A DNA stretch of 64,000 nt, from the NCBI GenBank assembly GCA_022828105.1, contig JAJEJC010000003.1, positions 1 through 64,000 of the forward strand, written 5' to 3'. The notes under the pieces are model-generated. The model ran no database searches and was not told where the DNA came from. It saw nothing but the letters and a program-made list of their open reading frames with translations. Shown in pieces: positions 39,760-48,735 of this stretch. Source of the stretch: Dehalococcoidia bacterium. GTDB taxonomy: Bacteria > Chloroflexota > Dehalococcoidia > Bin125. A program made the translations under genes and the position numbers. The number at the start of each line of letters is the position of its first letter. Position 1 is the first letter of the stretch.

Positions 39760-41589
39760 ATGGCGACCCGCAACTATTGGACTCGGATGAAGCGCAGCAA
39801 GATGTCGAGGCGCTCGTTGTTGCGAGCCTCGGCGCGCGCCGGAGTTGGCGCAGCCGGTCTCGCGCTCGTGGGCTGCGGCGACGACGATGACGACGGCCAG
39901 GCCGCAGCACAGGTTCAGCAACAGGCTGACCAGCAGGAAGCGATGGCCGATCAGCAGGCCCAACAGCAGGATCAGCAGGACGCCGCGCAACAGGCGCAAC
40001 AGCAACAGGCAGCGGTAGCCCAGGCGCAGGCCGGCGGACCCGCGATTGCGCCGATTTACAACGCCGGACTGCACCTCAACACCACCGGTATCGACCCGCA
40101 CACCGGAACCTCGGGCACCGACGCCTATTACTTCCAGCCGTTCTACGACTACCTCGTCATGCATGACACGCAGAACAACCAGCTCACGGAGATTTCGCTG
40201 GCCGAGGCCTGGGAGTTCCCCGACAACACGACGATCATCTTCTCGCTGCGCGACGGCGTGACCTTCCATAACGGCGAGGCGTTCTCGTCCGAGGACGTGC
40301 GACTCAACCTCGAGCGCGTGACCGGACATCCGGCCTCGACGCCGAAGGCCAACTTCGAAGTCGTGCACACCGTCGAGACACCGGACGAGCGCACCGCGAC
40401 CTATCTGCTCACGGAGCCGTCCGCGGCCGTCATGCATCTGCTCGGCGACCGCGCCGGCGCGATGATCCACGTGCCGACCGCCGATGAACTAGGCGATGAG
40501 TACGGCCTCAACCCGGTCGGCACCGGACCTTACTCGTTCGTCGAGTGGGTCGACCAGTCGCACGTGCTGGGCAAGCGCAACCCCGATCACTGGATGCTCG
40601 GCCCGGCGCCTGGTTCACAGACCGGCAGCCCGGTGCCCTACTTCGATGAGCTGAAGTACAACATCATCACCGAGAACTCGACGCTGATCGCGACCGGTCT
40701 GGCCGGTGACCTCGACACGATGTTCATCCCCGAGCCGCAGTTCAATCCGCAGGTCGAGGAGCATCCCGACTGGCGCATCGTGGAGATGCAGGGCGCGTTC
40801 GTCTCGGAGATTCTGGTTTTCAACTCGAAGAAGCCGCCGCTGGACAACATGAGCCTGCGTCTCGCGATCATGCACGCCGTCCACCCCGAGGCGGTGAACC
40901 AGGCCGTGCACAACAACCTGATGATCCAGGCGTTCGGGGGACAGTGGCCGAACGGCACGCTGGCCTACAGCGAAGTGCCCAGCAATCCGCAGGTCGCTTT
41001 CCCGGCGATCGCCGACCGGCGCGCGCGAGCGCAGGAGCTGCTGGCGCAGTCCGGCGTCGACGTTGAGGCGCTGAACGCCGAGGGCGGCATTTCGCTCACG
41101 ACCTACGTCAACCAGGTCAAGATCGACGCCAGCCAGGCCTACGCCAACCAGATCAAGGAAGTGCTCGGCATCCAGGTCAACTTCGAGCCGCTCGAGCTGG
41201 TCGAGTTCATCCCCGCCTTCTTCGAGAACGGCGAGTACCACATGACCCTGACCGGCTGGTCGCGTTACCCGGAGCCCGACTGGATCGCCTCGCTTGCCTA
41301 CACCGAGAGCGGGGTCTACAACCCCACCGCGGCGCAGGACGTGGCGAGTCCGATCCATCCCGATCTCGACCAGCTCGTCTCCGACGGGCGCTCGACCTTC
41401 GATGTCGAAGAGCGACGCCAGATCTACGGCAAGATCAACGACATCATCGTCGGCGAGGGTCACTTCTACACGATGCTCTACGGCGTCAACTTCACCGGCG
41501 TGCGCAATGCCATCCAGAACGCTGAGGAGACCCTCTTCAACGGTGAAGGCAAGTGGCAGACGCGCTGGCTGCACAGCGACGAGGCCTAG
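39760..41589 (+). CDS. ABC transporter substrate-binding protein, family 5 (peptide/nickel type)
   Basis: A 609-residue protein. The N-terminus has a twin-arginine motif with a lipobox: SRRSLLRASARAGVGAAGLA, followed by LVGCGDDDDD. A long Gln/Ala-rich linker (about residues 48-95) precedes the SBP_bac_5 domain: SLAEAWEFPDNTTIIFSLRD (in parts), GVTFHNGEAFSSEDV, NPVGTGPYSF. It delivers oligopeptides or related ligands to the two permeases downstream. The ATG at 39760 follows GGAAAGG. The signal implies folded export by Tat, for which tatA is in this window. Confidence 0.9.
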   Translation: MATRNYWTRMKRSKMSRRSLLRASARAGVGAAGLALVGCGDDDDDGQAAAQVQQQADQQEAMADQQAQQQDQQDAAQQAQQQQAAVAQAQAGGPAIAPIYNAGLHLNTTGIDPHTGTSGTDAYYFQPFYDYLVMHDTQNNQLTEISLAEAWEFPDNTTIIFSLRDGVTFHNGEAFSSEDVRLNLERVTGHPASTPKANFEVVHTVETPDERTATYLLTEPSAAVMHLLGDRAGAMIHVPTADELGDEYGLNPVGTGPYSFVEWVDQSHVLGKRNPDHWMLGPAPGSQTGSPVPYFDELKYNIITENSTLIATGLAGDLDTMFIPEPQFNPQVEEHPDWRIVEMQGAFVSEILVFNSKKPPLDNMSLRLAIMHAVHPEAVNQAVHNNLMIQAFGGQWPNGTLAYSEVPSNPQVAFPAIADRRARAQELLAQSGVDVEALNAEGGISLTTYVNQVKIDASQAYANQIKEVLGIQVNFEPLELVEFIPAFFENGEYHMTLTGWSRYPEPDWIASLAYTESGVYNPTAAQDVASPIHPDLDQLVSDGRSTFDVEERRQIYGKINDIIVGEGHFYTMLYGVNFTGVRNAIQNAEETLFNGEGKWQTRWLHSDEA

Positions 41590-41637
41590 GCGATCGTCCC
41601 CTCCCGCTCCTCTAGTGAATAGAGGCTGAACACCCTG

Positions 41638-41687
41638 CCTTCCTCTCCTCCCGCAACGCGGGGGGAGATGCCGAAGGCAGAGGGGGG
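41638..41687 (+). repeat. REP-like dispersed repeat, copy A
   Basis: A G-run-rich element, CCTTCCTCTCCTCCCGCA then CGCGGGGGGAGATG, CCGAAGG and CAGAGGGGGG. The same order of blocks occurs in reverse orientation at 53524-53579. It lies in the gap between the binding-protein gene and the first permease. Confidence 0.6.
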
Positions 41688-41734
41688 AGTGGGAGCATCC
41701 GCAGATGACGCACAGGGAGAGCTAACTCGCTGCC

Positions 41735-42688
41735 ATGTGGACGTACATCACGGTCCGGGTGCTGCAATCGATCGTCGTGGTCATCATGGTCGCGATTGCC
41801 TCGTTTGCTATCTTCCGCATCCTGCCCGGCGACCCGGTGGCAGCGCTCTCGGGCGAGGGCGAAGCGATCTCGCCTGAGCGACGCGCCCAGGTTGAGGAAC
41901 AGCTTGGGCTGAACAAGTCGGTGCCCGAGCAGTTCGGCAAGTGGATCGGCGACATCGTCACCTCGGGCGATTTCGGCAGTTCAGTCTTGACCAACCGCTC
42001 GATCGGCTCAGAGCTCATCCAACGTCTGCAGAACACGCTGCACGTGGGCTTTGCAACGATCATCGTGGGGATGGTGATCGGGATCCCGGCTGGCGTGCTC
42101 TCGGCGATCAAGCCGAATTCGCTCGCCGACCGGCTGGTGACGATGCTCTCGGTGGGCGGCGTCGCGATTCCCGACTACCTGACGGGCCTGATCCTGATCC
42201 TGCTCTTCGTCGTGACCTGGGATGTTCTGCCGGCGGCCGGATTCGCTCGCATCTGGGACGATCCGGCAGCCTCGATCAGATCGTTGATTATGCCCACGCT
42301 GGTGGTCGGCTGGGTGCTCTCGGCGATCGTGGCGCGGCAGACTCGCTCCTCGATGCTGGAAGTGATGCGTCAGGATTATGTCCGCACGGCGCGAGCCAAA
42401 GGGCTGCGCGAGCGTCGCGTCATCGCGCTGCACGCGCTGCGCAACGGATTGTTGCCGGTGGTCACGATCGTCGGGCTGCTGCTCGCCCGGGTCTTCGCCG
42501 GCGCCGTGATCGTTGAGCAGATTTTCAACATCCCGGGCATGGGTCGCTGGCTGGTGCAGGCGGCGCTGCAGCGCGACCTGCTAATCGTCCAGGCGATGAT
42601 CCTGGTGATCGCGATCGCGATCGTGATTGCCAACCTGCTGACCGACATCTCCTACGGCGTGCTGGATCCGAGGATCCGCTATGGCTGA
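41735..42688 (+). CDS. ABC transporter permease, DppB/OppB type
   Basis: A 317-residue integral membrane protein. It begins with the DppB-type helix (YITVRVLQSIVVVIMVA) and the LPGDPVAAL loop. The EAA motif for ATPase contact is VMRQDYVRTARAKGLRERRV, shortened here as DYVRTARAKGL. Six membrane helices are expected. It forms the transmembrane channel with the next permease, whose start overlaps its end by 8 bases. No ATPase gene follows. Confidence 0.92.
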   Translation: MWTYITVRVLQSIVVVIMVAIASFAIFRILPGDPVAALSGEGEAISPERRAQVEEQLGLNKSVPEQFGKWIGDIVTSGDFGSSVLTNRSIGSELIQRLQNTLHVGFATIIVGMVIGIPAGVLSAIKPNSLADRLVTMLSVGGVAIPDYLTGLILILLFVVTWDVLPAAGFARIWDDPAASIRSLIMPTLVVGWVLSAIVARQTRSSMLEVMRQDYVRTARAKGLRERRVIALHALRNGLLPVVTIVGLLLARVFAGAVIVEQIFNIPGMGRWLVQAALQRDLLIVQAMILVIAIAIVIANLLTDISYGVLDPRIRYG

Positions 42689-43622
42689 GCAGGCAACGGC
42701 GGAAACCACCGCTGCGGGCTACCCGGTTCCGGACGAGGCGAACCGGCTTGAACCCTTGCGCATCTTCATGCGCCGCTTCCTGCGCGTGCGTCTGGTGCGG
42801 CCGGCCCTGTTCATCCTGGTCGTGTTCGGGATCATCGCCATCTTCGTCGATGTCTTCCCGGTGCCGGGCTTCGAGGAACAGGCGACGGACGAGAACGGCC
42901 TCTACGTCTCCTGGCAGTCGCCCAACGGCGATCATCCATTCGGCACCGACAAGATCGGCCGCGACACCTTCTCCCGCGTGCTGCACGCGACCAGGGCGGC
43001 GCTGGCCGTGGGCTTCGGCGCTTCGCTGTTCGGGGCGATCTTCGGTTTGCCGATCGGGATCGCGGCGGGCTACGCCCGCGGTGTGATCGATGAGGCGTTG
43101 ATGCGCTTGATGGACGCGGTGCTCGCCTTCCCCGGGTTGATCCTGGCGCTGGCCCTGGTCTCGGTACTGGGACGCGACATCATCAACATCATCGTCGCCG
43201 TCGGGATCGCCAACATCCCCTGGGTCGCGCGGATTGCGAGGTCGATGGCCCTCTCCGTGCGTGAGCAGGACTATGTCCTCGCCGGCCAGACCGTGGGCGC
43301 CAGCAATCTGCGGATCATGATGCGCTACGTGCTGCCCAACAGCTTCCAGCCGGTGATTGTCCAGGTCTCGCTCGGCGCGGGATTCGCGATTATTGCCGAA
43401 GCCGGCCTGTCCTTCCTCGGTCTCGGCATTCGACCGCCCGAGCCGACCTGGGGCGGGATGGTCTCGGAGGGCCGCCAGGTGATCATCACCGGCAGCGGCT
43501 GGTGGCTCTGGGTCTTCCCCGGCGCATGTATCGCGCTCCTGGTCTGGAGCCTCAACATCATCGGCGACGGGCTCCGCGACGTCCTCGACCCACGCCTGCG
43601 CGGCGCGCTCGAAGGCGATTGA
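42681..43622 (+). CDS. ABC transporter permease, DppC/OppC type
   Basis: A 313-residue integral membrane protein. HPFGTDKIGRDTFSRVLHATR and ARGVIDEALMRLMDAVLAFPGL (quoted only in part in the family sense) are standard DppC features, with EQDYVLAGQTVGAS as the EAA loop and a C-terminal RDVLDPRLRG. It pairs with the upstream permease. The transporter's two ATP-binding subunits are not in the window: the next genes are on the opposite strand and unrelated. Confidence 0.92.
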   Translation: MAEQATAETTAAGYPVPDEANRLEPLRIFMRRFLRVRLVRPALFILVVFGIIAIFVDVFPVPGFEEQATDENGLYVSWQSPNGDHPFGTDKIGRDTFSRVLHATRAALAVGFGASLFGAIFGLPIGIAAGYARGVIDEALMRLMDAVLAFPGLILALALVSVLGRDIINIIVAVGIANIPWVARIARSMALSVREQDYVLAGQTVGASNLRIMMRYVLPNSFQPVIVQVSLGAGFAIIAEAGLSFLGLGIRPPEPTWGGMVSEGRQVIITGSGWWLWVFPGACIALLVWSLNIIGDGLRDVLDPRLRGALEGD

Positions 43623-43633
43623 CCGTTCCCGTC

Positions 43634-44407
43634 TCAAATCCCTGATACCGCCAGCATTCGCCAGACCCCGAGGCGCAGCCCGACCAGCGCCAGCGCGCGC
43701 CGGACGACGACGCCGCGTTCGACGCGGAACGCGACGTTGGCGCCGCTGCTCCCGCAGTTGACGATCTGCGCGGAGCCTGCCGGGGCGTCGAGCCGATCGT
43801 CGCCGACGCCGCGCATCGCCTCGGCCATCTCCGCCGCCGACTCGATCGTGAACACGACGCCCGGCGGTCCGACAAGCGTGAAGGGATAGGCCAGCGAATC
43901 GGCATACGCCTCAATTCGGCGCGAACCTAACAGTTCGAGCGCAGACTCGACCGCGTCAACAGCCGCTGCCTGCTGCGTTGAGAAGTCGACGCCCTCGACG
44001 AAGCTGTCGGTCTTGAGCTGCGCCTGCATGCCCCAGCCGTCCTCGGTCCTGGTCATCACGTAGACGATCCGGTTCGATGCCATCGCGCGGCCGCCGGCGT
44101 TATAGCGAGTCCAGCCGCCGGCGATGTGCGCCTTGACATCCGACGCCTGCACGACCGCGGGCGGCATCGATTCGCTGCGCGCCCAGCCGGTCGCTTCGAG
44201 ATCGTCCCAGAGCGGTTCGGCGAGATACTCCTCGGCCGTGTTGAACACCCGAGTCGGCGGGCGCCAGTGGACCGTGCTGTCCGGCGCGGCCGCCGAGACT
44301 CGCGCGTGCGGCCACGAGTTCACCCCTGCCCAGCCCTCGGTGTCCCGAGCGTTGAAGGTCTCGAGGAATGCGAAGTAGGCCGCCTCCGGCGACTCGTAGT
44401 GCCCCAC
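43634..44407 (-). CDS. NTF2-like protein, tandem paralog 3 of 3
   Basis: A 257-residue protein from the GTG at 44407, chosen because the other two paralogs begin at the same alignment point (GHYESPEAAYFAF, GSYESAEAAYWAF, GNHATPTAAYWSF). Each appears to hold two NTF2/SnoaL-like halves; here the first has HIAGGWTRYNAGGR and the second begins near LELLGSRRIEAYADSLAYPF. It is the most divergent copy, having lost DGxEI-type residues. Function unknown; NTF2 folds serve as enzymes or small-ligand binders. It lies 10 bases after paralog 2. Confidence 0.65.
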   Translation of the reverse strand: MGHYESPEAAYFAFLETFNARDTEGWAGVNSWPHARVSAAAPDSTVHWRPPTRVFNTAEEYLAEPLWDDLEATGWARSESMPPAVVQASDVKAHIAGGWTRYNAGGRAMASNRIVYVMTRTEDGWGMQAQLKTDSFVEGVDFSTQQAAAVDAVESALELLGSRRIEAYADSLAYPFTLVGPPGVVFTIESAAEMAEAMRGVGDDRLDAPAGSAQIVNCGSSGANVAFRVERGVVVRRALALVGLRLGVWRMLAVSGI

Positions 44408-44417
44408 GGAACGCTTC

Positions 44418-45176
44418 TTACCCGTTGGGCCGCACGGCCGATACGGACGACGCAGCCCAGACGCCGTCGCGCTCGACGACCAGGAAGCACTGCTCGAAGT
44501 AGACTCCGCCCTGCGTAATCGACTGTTCAACCAGCGCGGCGCCCGGACCCGTCGCCGCGATCCGCGTCTCGTGTGAGATCGGCGTGGGAGCGCTGAAAAA
44601 CGGTCGATACGCCTGATCCACCGCCTCGCGCGTTTCGTAACACTCGATCTGTCCCGGTGCGAAGACAATCAGGTTCGGGTAATGGAAGCAGTCCAGCCAG
44701 GCATCGACTTCGCCGGCTGCCAGCGTGGTCATCATCCGCTCGACGAGCCCCATCGCCGCTTGGCTGGGCTCGCGTGCGGCCTCCCCGCTCAGGCAGTCAT
44801 CGACCCCGAATGCCCCTTGAATGCCCCAGCCGTCTTCCATCTCCGAGGCGATGTAGAGAAGTCGATTCCGGCTGATTTCGGAGCCGTCGGCGCGGAACCG
44901 GGTCCAGCCGCCGGCGAAGTGGACCTTGTCGGGCGAGCGATGCATCACACGCGGTGTGATCGGCTGGGTCCAGGCCCAGCCGGCGCGATCGAAGGCCTCC
45001 CACGAGGCGGAGGCTTCGAACTCCTCTGCCGTGTTCGTGATGCTCGGCGCGATAGTCGCAGCCGAAGCTCGCACATGCGGATAGGACATCACGCCTGCGC
45101 GACCCGAGGCCGAGCGGGCGTTGAAGGTCGTAAAGAAGGCCCAGTAGGCGGCCTCGGCTGATTCGTACGATCCCAT
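44418..45176 (-). CDS. NTF2-like protein, tandem paralog 2 of 3
   Basis: A 252-residue protein from the ATG at 45176. Shared features with its neighbours: AAYWAFFTTFNAR, HFAGGWTRFRADGSEI, EDGWGIQ and AWLDCFHYPNLIVF. The repeated HxAGGWTR and Y-P-x-x-L/I-V/I segments suggest two similar alpha+beta cone domains. No signal peptide is seen. The 26-base gap to paralog 1 and the 10-base gap to paralog 3 suggest one operon. No function can be assigned. Confidence 0.68.
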   Translation of the reverse strand: MGSYESAEAAYWAFFTTFNARSASGRAGVMSYPHVRASAATIAPSITNTAEEFEASASWEAFDRAGWAWTQPITPRVMHRSPDKVHFAGGWTRFRADGSEISRNRLLYIASEMEDGWGIQGAFGVDDCLSGEAAREPSQAAMGLVERMMTTLAAGEVDAWLDCFHYPNLIVFAPGQIECYETREAVDQAYRPFFSAPTPISHETRIAATGPGAALVEQSITQGGVYFEQCFLVVERDGVWAASSVSAVRPNG

Positions 45177-45202
45177 GGCTGGCCCCTTGCTGCGCGGGTC
45201 GG

Positions 45203-45994
45203 TTAGCGGACGGCAGTGACGGCGAGGATCTTCCATTCGCCATCGCGCTCGGCGACCAGAAACGCCTGCTGGAAGCTCTCGTCGCCGCGCGTGATCGATT
45301 GCGCCACGGTGACGCCGCTGTCGCCGGCGGCGAGTACCTCGGCGCTGTAACTGATCGGCAGCGGCTGCCCGGCCCAGTCTCCGTAGGCGGCGCGCATCGC
45401 GTCGACATCGTCCATCGTGTTGACTTCACCCGGCCCGCCGATCAGGGTGAGCGGATAGTGGAAGCAATCGAGCCAGGGCTCGACATCGCCCGGTTCGAGC
45501 GTCTGCATCAGCCGCGCCAATGCGCCGAGCGCGGCGTCGGACTCCCCGCTGCGGTCCGCGCCAGCGCGATAGCCGTCGACGCCGAAGCGGGCCTGGATGC
45601 CCCAGCCCTCGTCGGTGAGGGTCATCACGTAGAGCACGCGGTTGGTGAGGATCTCGGAGTCGTCGGCGCGATAGCGGGTCCAGCCGCCGGCGAGATGGAC
45701 CTTCTCCGAAGACGAGTGCACCACGCGCGGCGTGAGTCCCTGCGTCCGCACCCAGCCGGTGGCCTCGAAGCGTCCCCAACCGGCATCCGACGCCATTGCG
45801 GCATAGTCCCCGGGAGTCGGATAGGCGCCCGAGGCAGTGCGCGCGCCGGGCTGCGCGTTGCGCACCCGATGCAGGGCGGCCGAGACGCGAACGTGCGGGT
45901 ACGACATCGCGCCCGCCCAGCCGTCCGCATCCTTGGCATTGAAGCGTTCGAAGAACGACCAGTACGCCGCCGTCGGTGTGGCGTGATTACCCAT
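45203..45994 (-). CDS. NTF2-like protein, tandem paralog 1 of 3
   Basis: A 263-residue protein; the ATG at 45994 is preceded by GGGAGGT, the strongest ribosome-binding site of the three copies. Shared motifs: AAYWSFFERFNAKD, HLAGGWTRYRADDSEI, DEGWGIQARFG, PWLDCFHYPLTLIGGPGEV. It has a short insertion near residues 45-60 that the others lack. It is probably the first gene of a three-gene operon. Function unknown. Confidence 0.68.
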   Translation of the reverse strand: MGNHATPTAAYWSFFERFNAKDADGWAGAMSYPHVRVSAALHRVRNAQPGARTASGAYPTPGDYAAMASDAGWGRFEATGWVRTQGLTPRVVHSSSEKVHLAGGWTRYRADDSEILTNRVLYVMTLTDEGWGIQARFGVDGYRAGADRSGESDAALGALARLMQTLEPGDVEPWLDCFHYPLTLIGGPGEVNTMDDVDAMRAAYGDWAGQPLPISYSAEVLAAGDSGVTVAQSITRGDESFQQAFLVAERDGEWKILAVTAVR

Positions 45995-46047
45995 GGCAGA
46001 CCTCCCATCCGCCACCGAGGATAAGGGTCGTCAGGTCTGGGAGCGGG

Positions 46048-46668
46048 TTACTGCGCCCACTGACCGTAGTTCTCGTGACCGAGCGCATCGTTGTTCGGGT
46101 CGACGAGCGGATCGACGGCGGGCAAGGTCTGCAGCCAGGTCCAGACATCGGCGATATCGGCGACCGATACGTCCTCAGCCGGGAATTCCTGCATGATGCC
46201 GCGAGGCTGTCGGTATTGCGCGATCACGCCCTGGATGTCAAGGCCGGTTTGCGCGATGGTCGGTCCGACCAATCCCTCGCCGACTTCACCGTGGCAGACC
46301 TGGCAGCCGTTGGCGACATACAGTTCCGCGCCGCGCAGTGCGTTGGCGGCGGCGCGGACCGCGTCTTCGCCGCCCCACTCGTCGTCGCTCAGGTTCTCAA
46401 TCGGCAGCGGCTCGGCCTCAGCGCAGGTCTCCGGCGGCCGCTCGGTCAGCGAGAGCGAGGGATGGTCTTCCTTGCCGTCCTCGATGCAGAACAGCCCTGT
46501 TTCCCAGCCCTCGACGGCGGCCAGCTCAGAGAGCGCCTTGGCTTCAACGACGTTGCGGTCGGCGCCCTTGTGGATGGCGAATCCGACCAGCGCCACGATC
46601 CCCGCGGTCAGCAGGGCAAACACGATGATGATGCCGAACGACTGAGGTATGCCGGTGCGACTGGGCAT
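46048..46668 (-). CDS. Membrane-anchored c-type cytochrome
   Basis: A 206-residue protein. One N-terminal transmembrane helix (FGIIIVFALLTAGIVALVGFA) anchors it. The single haem site is CQVCH in NGCQVCHGEVGEG near residue 123. A possible distal Met is in RGIMQEFPAEDVS. It should carry electrons on the outer face of the membrane. The ATG follows TAGGA. A 125-base gap with inverted-repeat-like GCACGTGC separates it from the crotonase gene. Confidence 0.85.
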   Translation of the reverse strand: MPSRTGIPQSFGIIIVFALLTAGIVALVGFAIHKGADRNVVEAKALSELAAVEGWETGLFCIEDGKEDHPSLSLTERPPETCAEAEPLPIENLSDDEWGGEDAVRAAANALRGAELYVANGCQVCHGEVGEGLVGPTIAQTGLDIQGVIAQYRQPRGIMQEFPAEDVSVADIADVWTWLQTLPAVDPLVDPNNDALGHENYGQWAQ

Positions 46669-46793
46669 AGATTCCTACTTCGTCTCGCTGCTTCGCTTCC
46701 GCGCACGTGCAGCCCAAACGGATGCACGCGCACGACTCCGAGACATCCTACCGCAGCATCTGGTTAGGTGGAATTGGAGGATTGCCGCTCGTC

Positions 46794-47681
46794 CTAGCTG
46801 CCCGGAGCGGACGGGCGCGACTTGGCCGCGCCGTAGTCCTGGAAGGGACCGTCGCGCCAGTCGAGGGCGGCCTTGAGTCCCTTCTCACGCGCGATGCGGC
46901 CAAAGTCGCCGGCGGAAGGACGATAGGTCGACAGCGCCTGGATGTCGGCGCCGACCTGCAACGCGGTGCGGAATCCCATCACTTCGTAGGCGCGGTTGAG
47001 GCCGCGCTTCGACATCTGGACCATGTCGGGGGCGATATTGGCAATCCGCTCGCCCATCCGCTCGGTCTCCTCGGCGAGCTGCTCGACCGGAAACGCCCGA
47101 TTCGCCCAGCCCAGTTCGACCGCTTCGAGCCCCGTCACCGAGTCGCCGGTGTAGAGCAACTCGCGCGCCTTGCGCATGCCCATGTGCCAGGGATGGTAGA
47201 GGATGTCGACCGTCGTCATTGCGCGAACCGGCGGATACCCGATGATTGCGTCCTCGGCGACGTACATCAGGTCGCACATCGAGGCCAACTCGGAACCGCC
47301 GGCCAGCGCGTAGCCGTGCACCTGAGCGATCACCGGCTTGGTCAACTCCCAGATCTGCCAGTAGCCGGAGAGCAGGTGTTGCGGCCACTGGCCCTGGCCT
47401 GGATGGATCGGTCCAACCGAGGGCAGGCCGGAGCGGTAGTCGAGGTAATCCGACTCGGACAGGTTTGGCACCGGGGTGATGTCGTAGCCGGCCGAGAACG
47501 TGCGCCCCGAGCCGCGAATGATCACGACGTGCACGCCCTCGTCGGCCTCGGCGACCTTGAGCGCGTCGAACAGCTCTGCTCGCAGCCGATGGCTGAGCGC
47601 GTTCATCTTCTCCGGACGGTTGAGCGTGACGATGCCCAGTCGGCCTTTGGTTTCGTAGAGGATGTCTTCGTACTCGGTCAT
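46794..47681 (-). CDS. Enoyl-CoA hydratase/isomerase (crotonase) family protein
   Basis: A 295-residue crotonase-fold protein. The oxyanion-hole regions are FSAGYDIT (62-69) and GYALAGGSELA, where Glu131 matches the first catalytic Glu of enoyl-CoA hydratase. The second catalytic Glu is missing: the loop is IGYPPVRAM, with Pro151 in its place. The C-terminus is longer than in simple hydratases (GRIAREKGLKAALDWRDGPF), as in some ring-cleavage or isomerase-like members. The exact reaction is therefore open. ATG at 47681. Confidence 0.85.
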   Translation of the reverse strand: MTEYEDILYETKGRLGIVTLNRPEKMNALSHRLRAELFDALKVAEADEGVHVVIIRGSGRTFSAGYDITPVPNLSESDYLDYRSGLPSVGPIHPGQGQWPQHLLSGYWQIWELTKPVIAQVHGYALAGGSELASMCDLMYVAEDAIIGYPPVRAMTTVDILYHPWHMGMRKARELLYTGDSVTGLEAVELGWANRAFPVEQLAEETERMGERIANIAPDMVQMSKRGLNRAYEVMGFRTALQVGADIQALSTYRPSAGDFGRIAREKGLKAALDWRDGPFQDYGAAKSRPSAPGS

Positions 47682-47778
47682 GGAGGTTCTCCTGAGGCTT
47701 CGCCCCGGGTGGACGCCACTCATGCAGCGTCATGGGGACGTGTTCGTTTCGCAGGCTATCCGACCGACAGCGGCGAGT

Positions 47779-48735
47779 TCACTCGTCCACGCTAACGACA
47801 CTCAGAATCTGCGCGAGCGGCGCAGCGCCGCGAATGACTCCCACGTAGACGCCGTCGCGGTCGAGCACATACAGCTCGGGCAAGCCGTCAACGCGGTAGT
47901 GTTGCGCCACCGCGCCGCTTGAGTCGACCAGGTGCAGCAGGTTCGACCCTGTGTGTTGGACGAACGCCTCGGCGCCGCCCTCCTCGACCTCATACACGTT
48001 GACGCCAATCACCTGCACGCCGCTGTCTCTGGCGGCGATCCCGGCGAGCTGGCTGAGCGTTTCGTCCACGAAGGGCGCCCAGGAGGCCCAGAACACGATC
48101 AGCGTGAGTTGACTCGCACCCTCGCGGGCGCTGGACAGCGACACCAACGATCCATCTTCGGCGCCCAGCACTGGTAGCAGAAACTCGGGCGCGGGCTTGC
48201 CGACTTCCAGCCGATGTGCGCCGGGAACCATCCCGCTGGCGAGCGGCCAGAGTTCGGGGTGGGGCGCGACAGGCAGTTGCAGCCGGACCGAGGAACTGAC
48301 GATCCAGTAGTTGGCCTCAGCGGTATCAATGTCGAAGACCCAGTCGTGTGCGCGCAGTCCTCGCGCGACGCCCTCGATCCGCACTCCGAGCCCGTAGCGC
48401 ATCTGGTTGCCGCTGCGATTAGCGCGCAAGTAGATCTCGACTTCGGGTGCGACCGACAGGTCATTGGAACGCAGCCAGCGCCCCTCGGGCGCTTGCGACA
48501 TGGTTACTCGGCGCCGTTCTGGACACTGTCGGGTCGTTCGGCCGTCAGGGTCGTGCAGATCGGCGCAGAACTCGGCAGTGCCCTGATCGGAGACCCAGAT
48601 CGCGACGCTGGCGCGCAGCGCTGGAGACTGCGCCTGGGCGGGCGAGAGCAGGACCAACACTCCGCCGAGCGCGACGACACAGGCGAGCAGGGCGAGGAGC
48701 GCCGCCGAGCGGCCGAACAGGCGGTGGGTGCGCAT
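47779..48735 (-). CDS. Exported TlpA/ResA-like thioredoxin-fold protein lacking the CxxC pair
   Basis: A 318-residue protein with a signal peptide or anchor (LLALLACVVALGGVLVLL). The first half (about 40-175) is an unknown beta-rich domain with two cysteines. The second half is a redoxin: LEVGKPAPEFLLPVL, LTLIVFWASWAPFVDE, VQVIGVNVYEVEE and GLPELYVLDRDG. The expected WCxxC is replaced by WASWAPF, so no dithiol chemistry is possible at that site. Its ATG shares one base with the stop of the CopD-like gene. Confidence 0.75.
   Translation of the reverse strand: MRTHRLFGRSAALLALLACVVALGGVLVLLSPAQAQSPALRASVAIWVSDQGTAEFCADLHDPDGRTTRQCPERRRVTMSQAPEGRWLRSNDLSVAPEVEIYLRANRSGNQMRYGLGVRIEGVARGLRAHDWVFDIDTAEANYWIVSSSVRLQLPVAPHPELWPLASGMVPGAHRLEVGKPAPEFLLPVLGAEDGSLVSLSSAREGASQLTLIVFWASWAPFVDETLSQLAGIAARDSGVQVIGVNVYEVEEGGAEAFVQHTGSNLLHLVDSSGAVAQHYRVDGLPELYVLDRDGVYVGVIRGAAPLAQILSVVSVDE

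Noticed and set aside
39049-40470. 473-residue minus-strand frame opposite the lipoprotein and binding-protein genes
   Set aside because: Covers two well-supported genes and the gap between them, with no domain; leucine runs come from antisense Gln codons.
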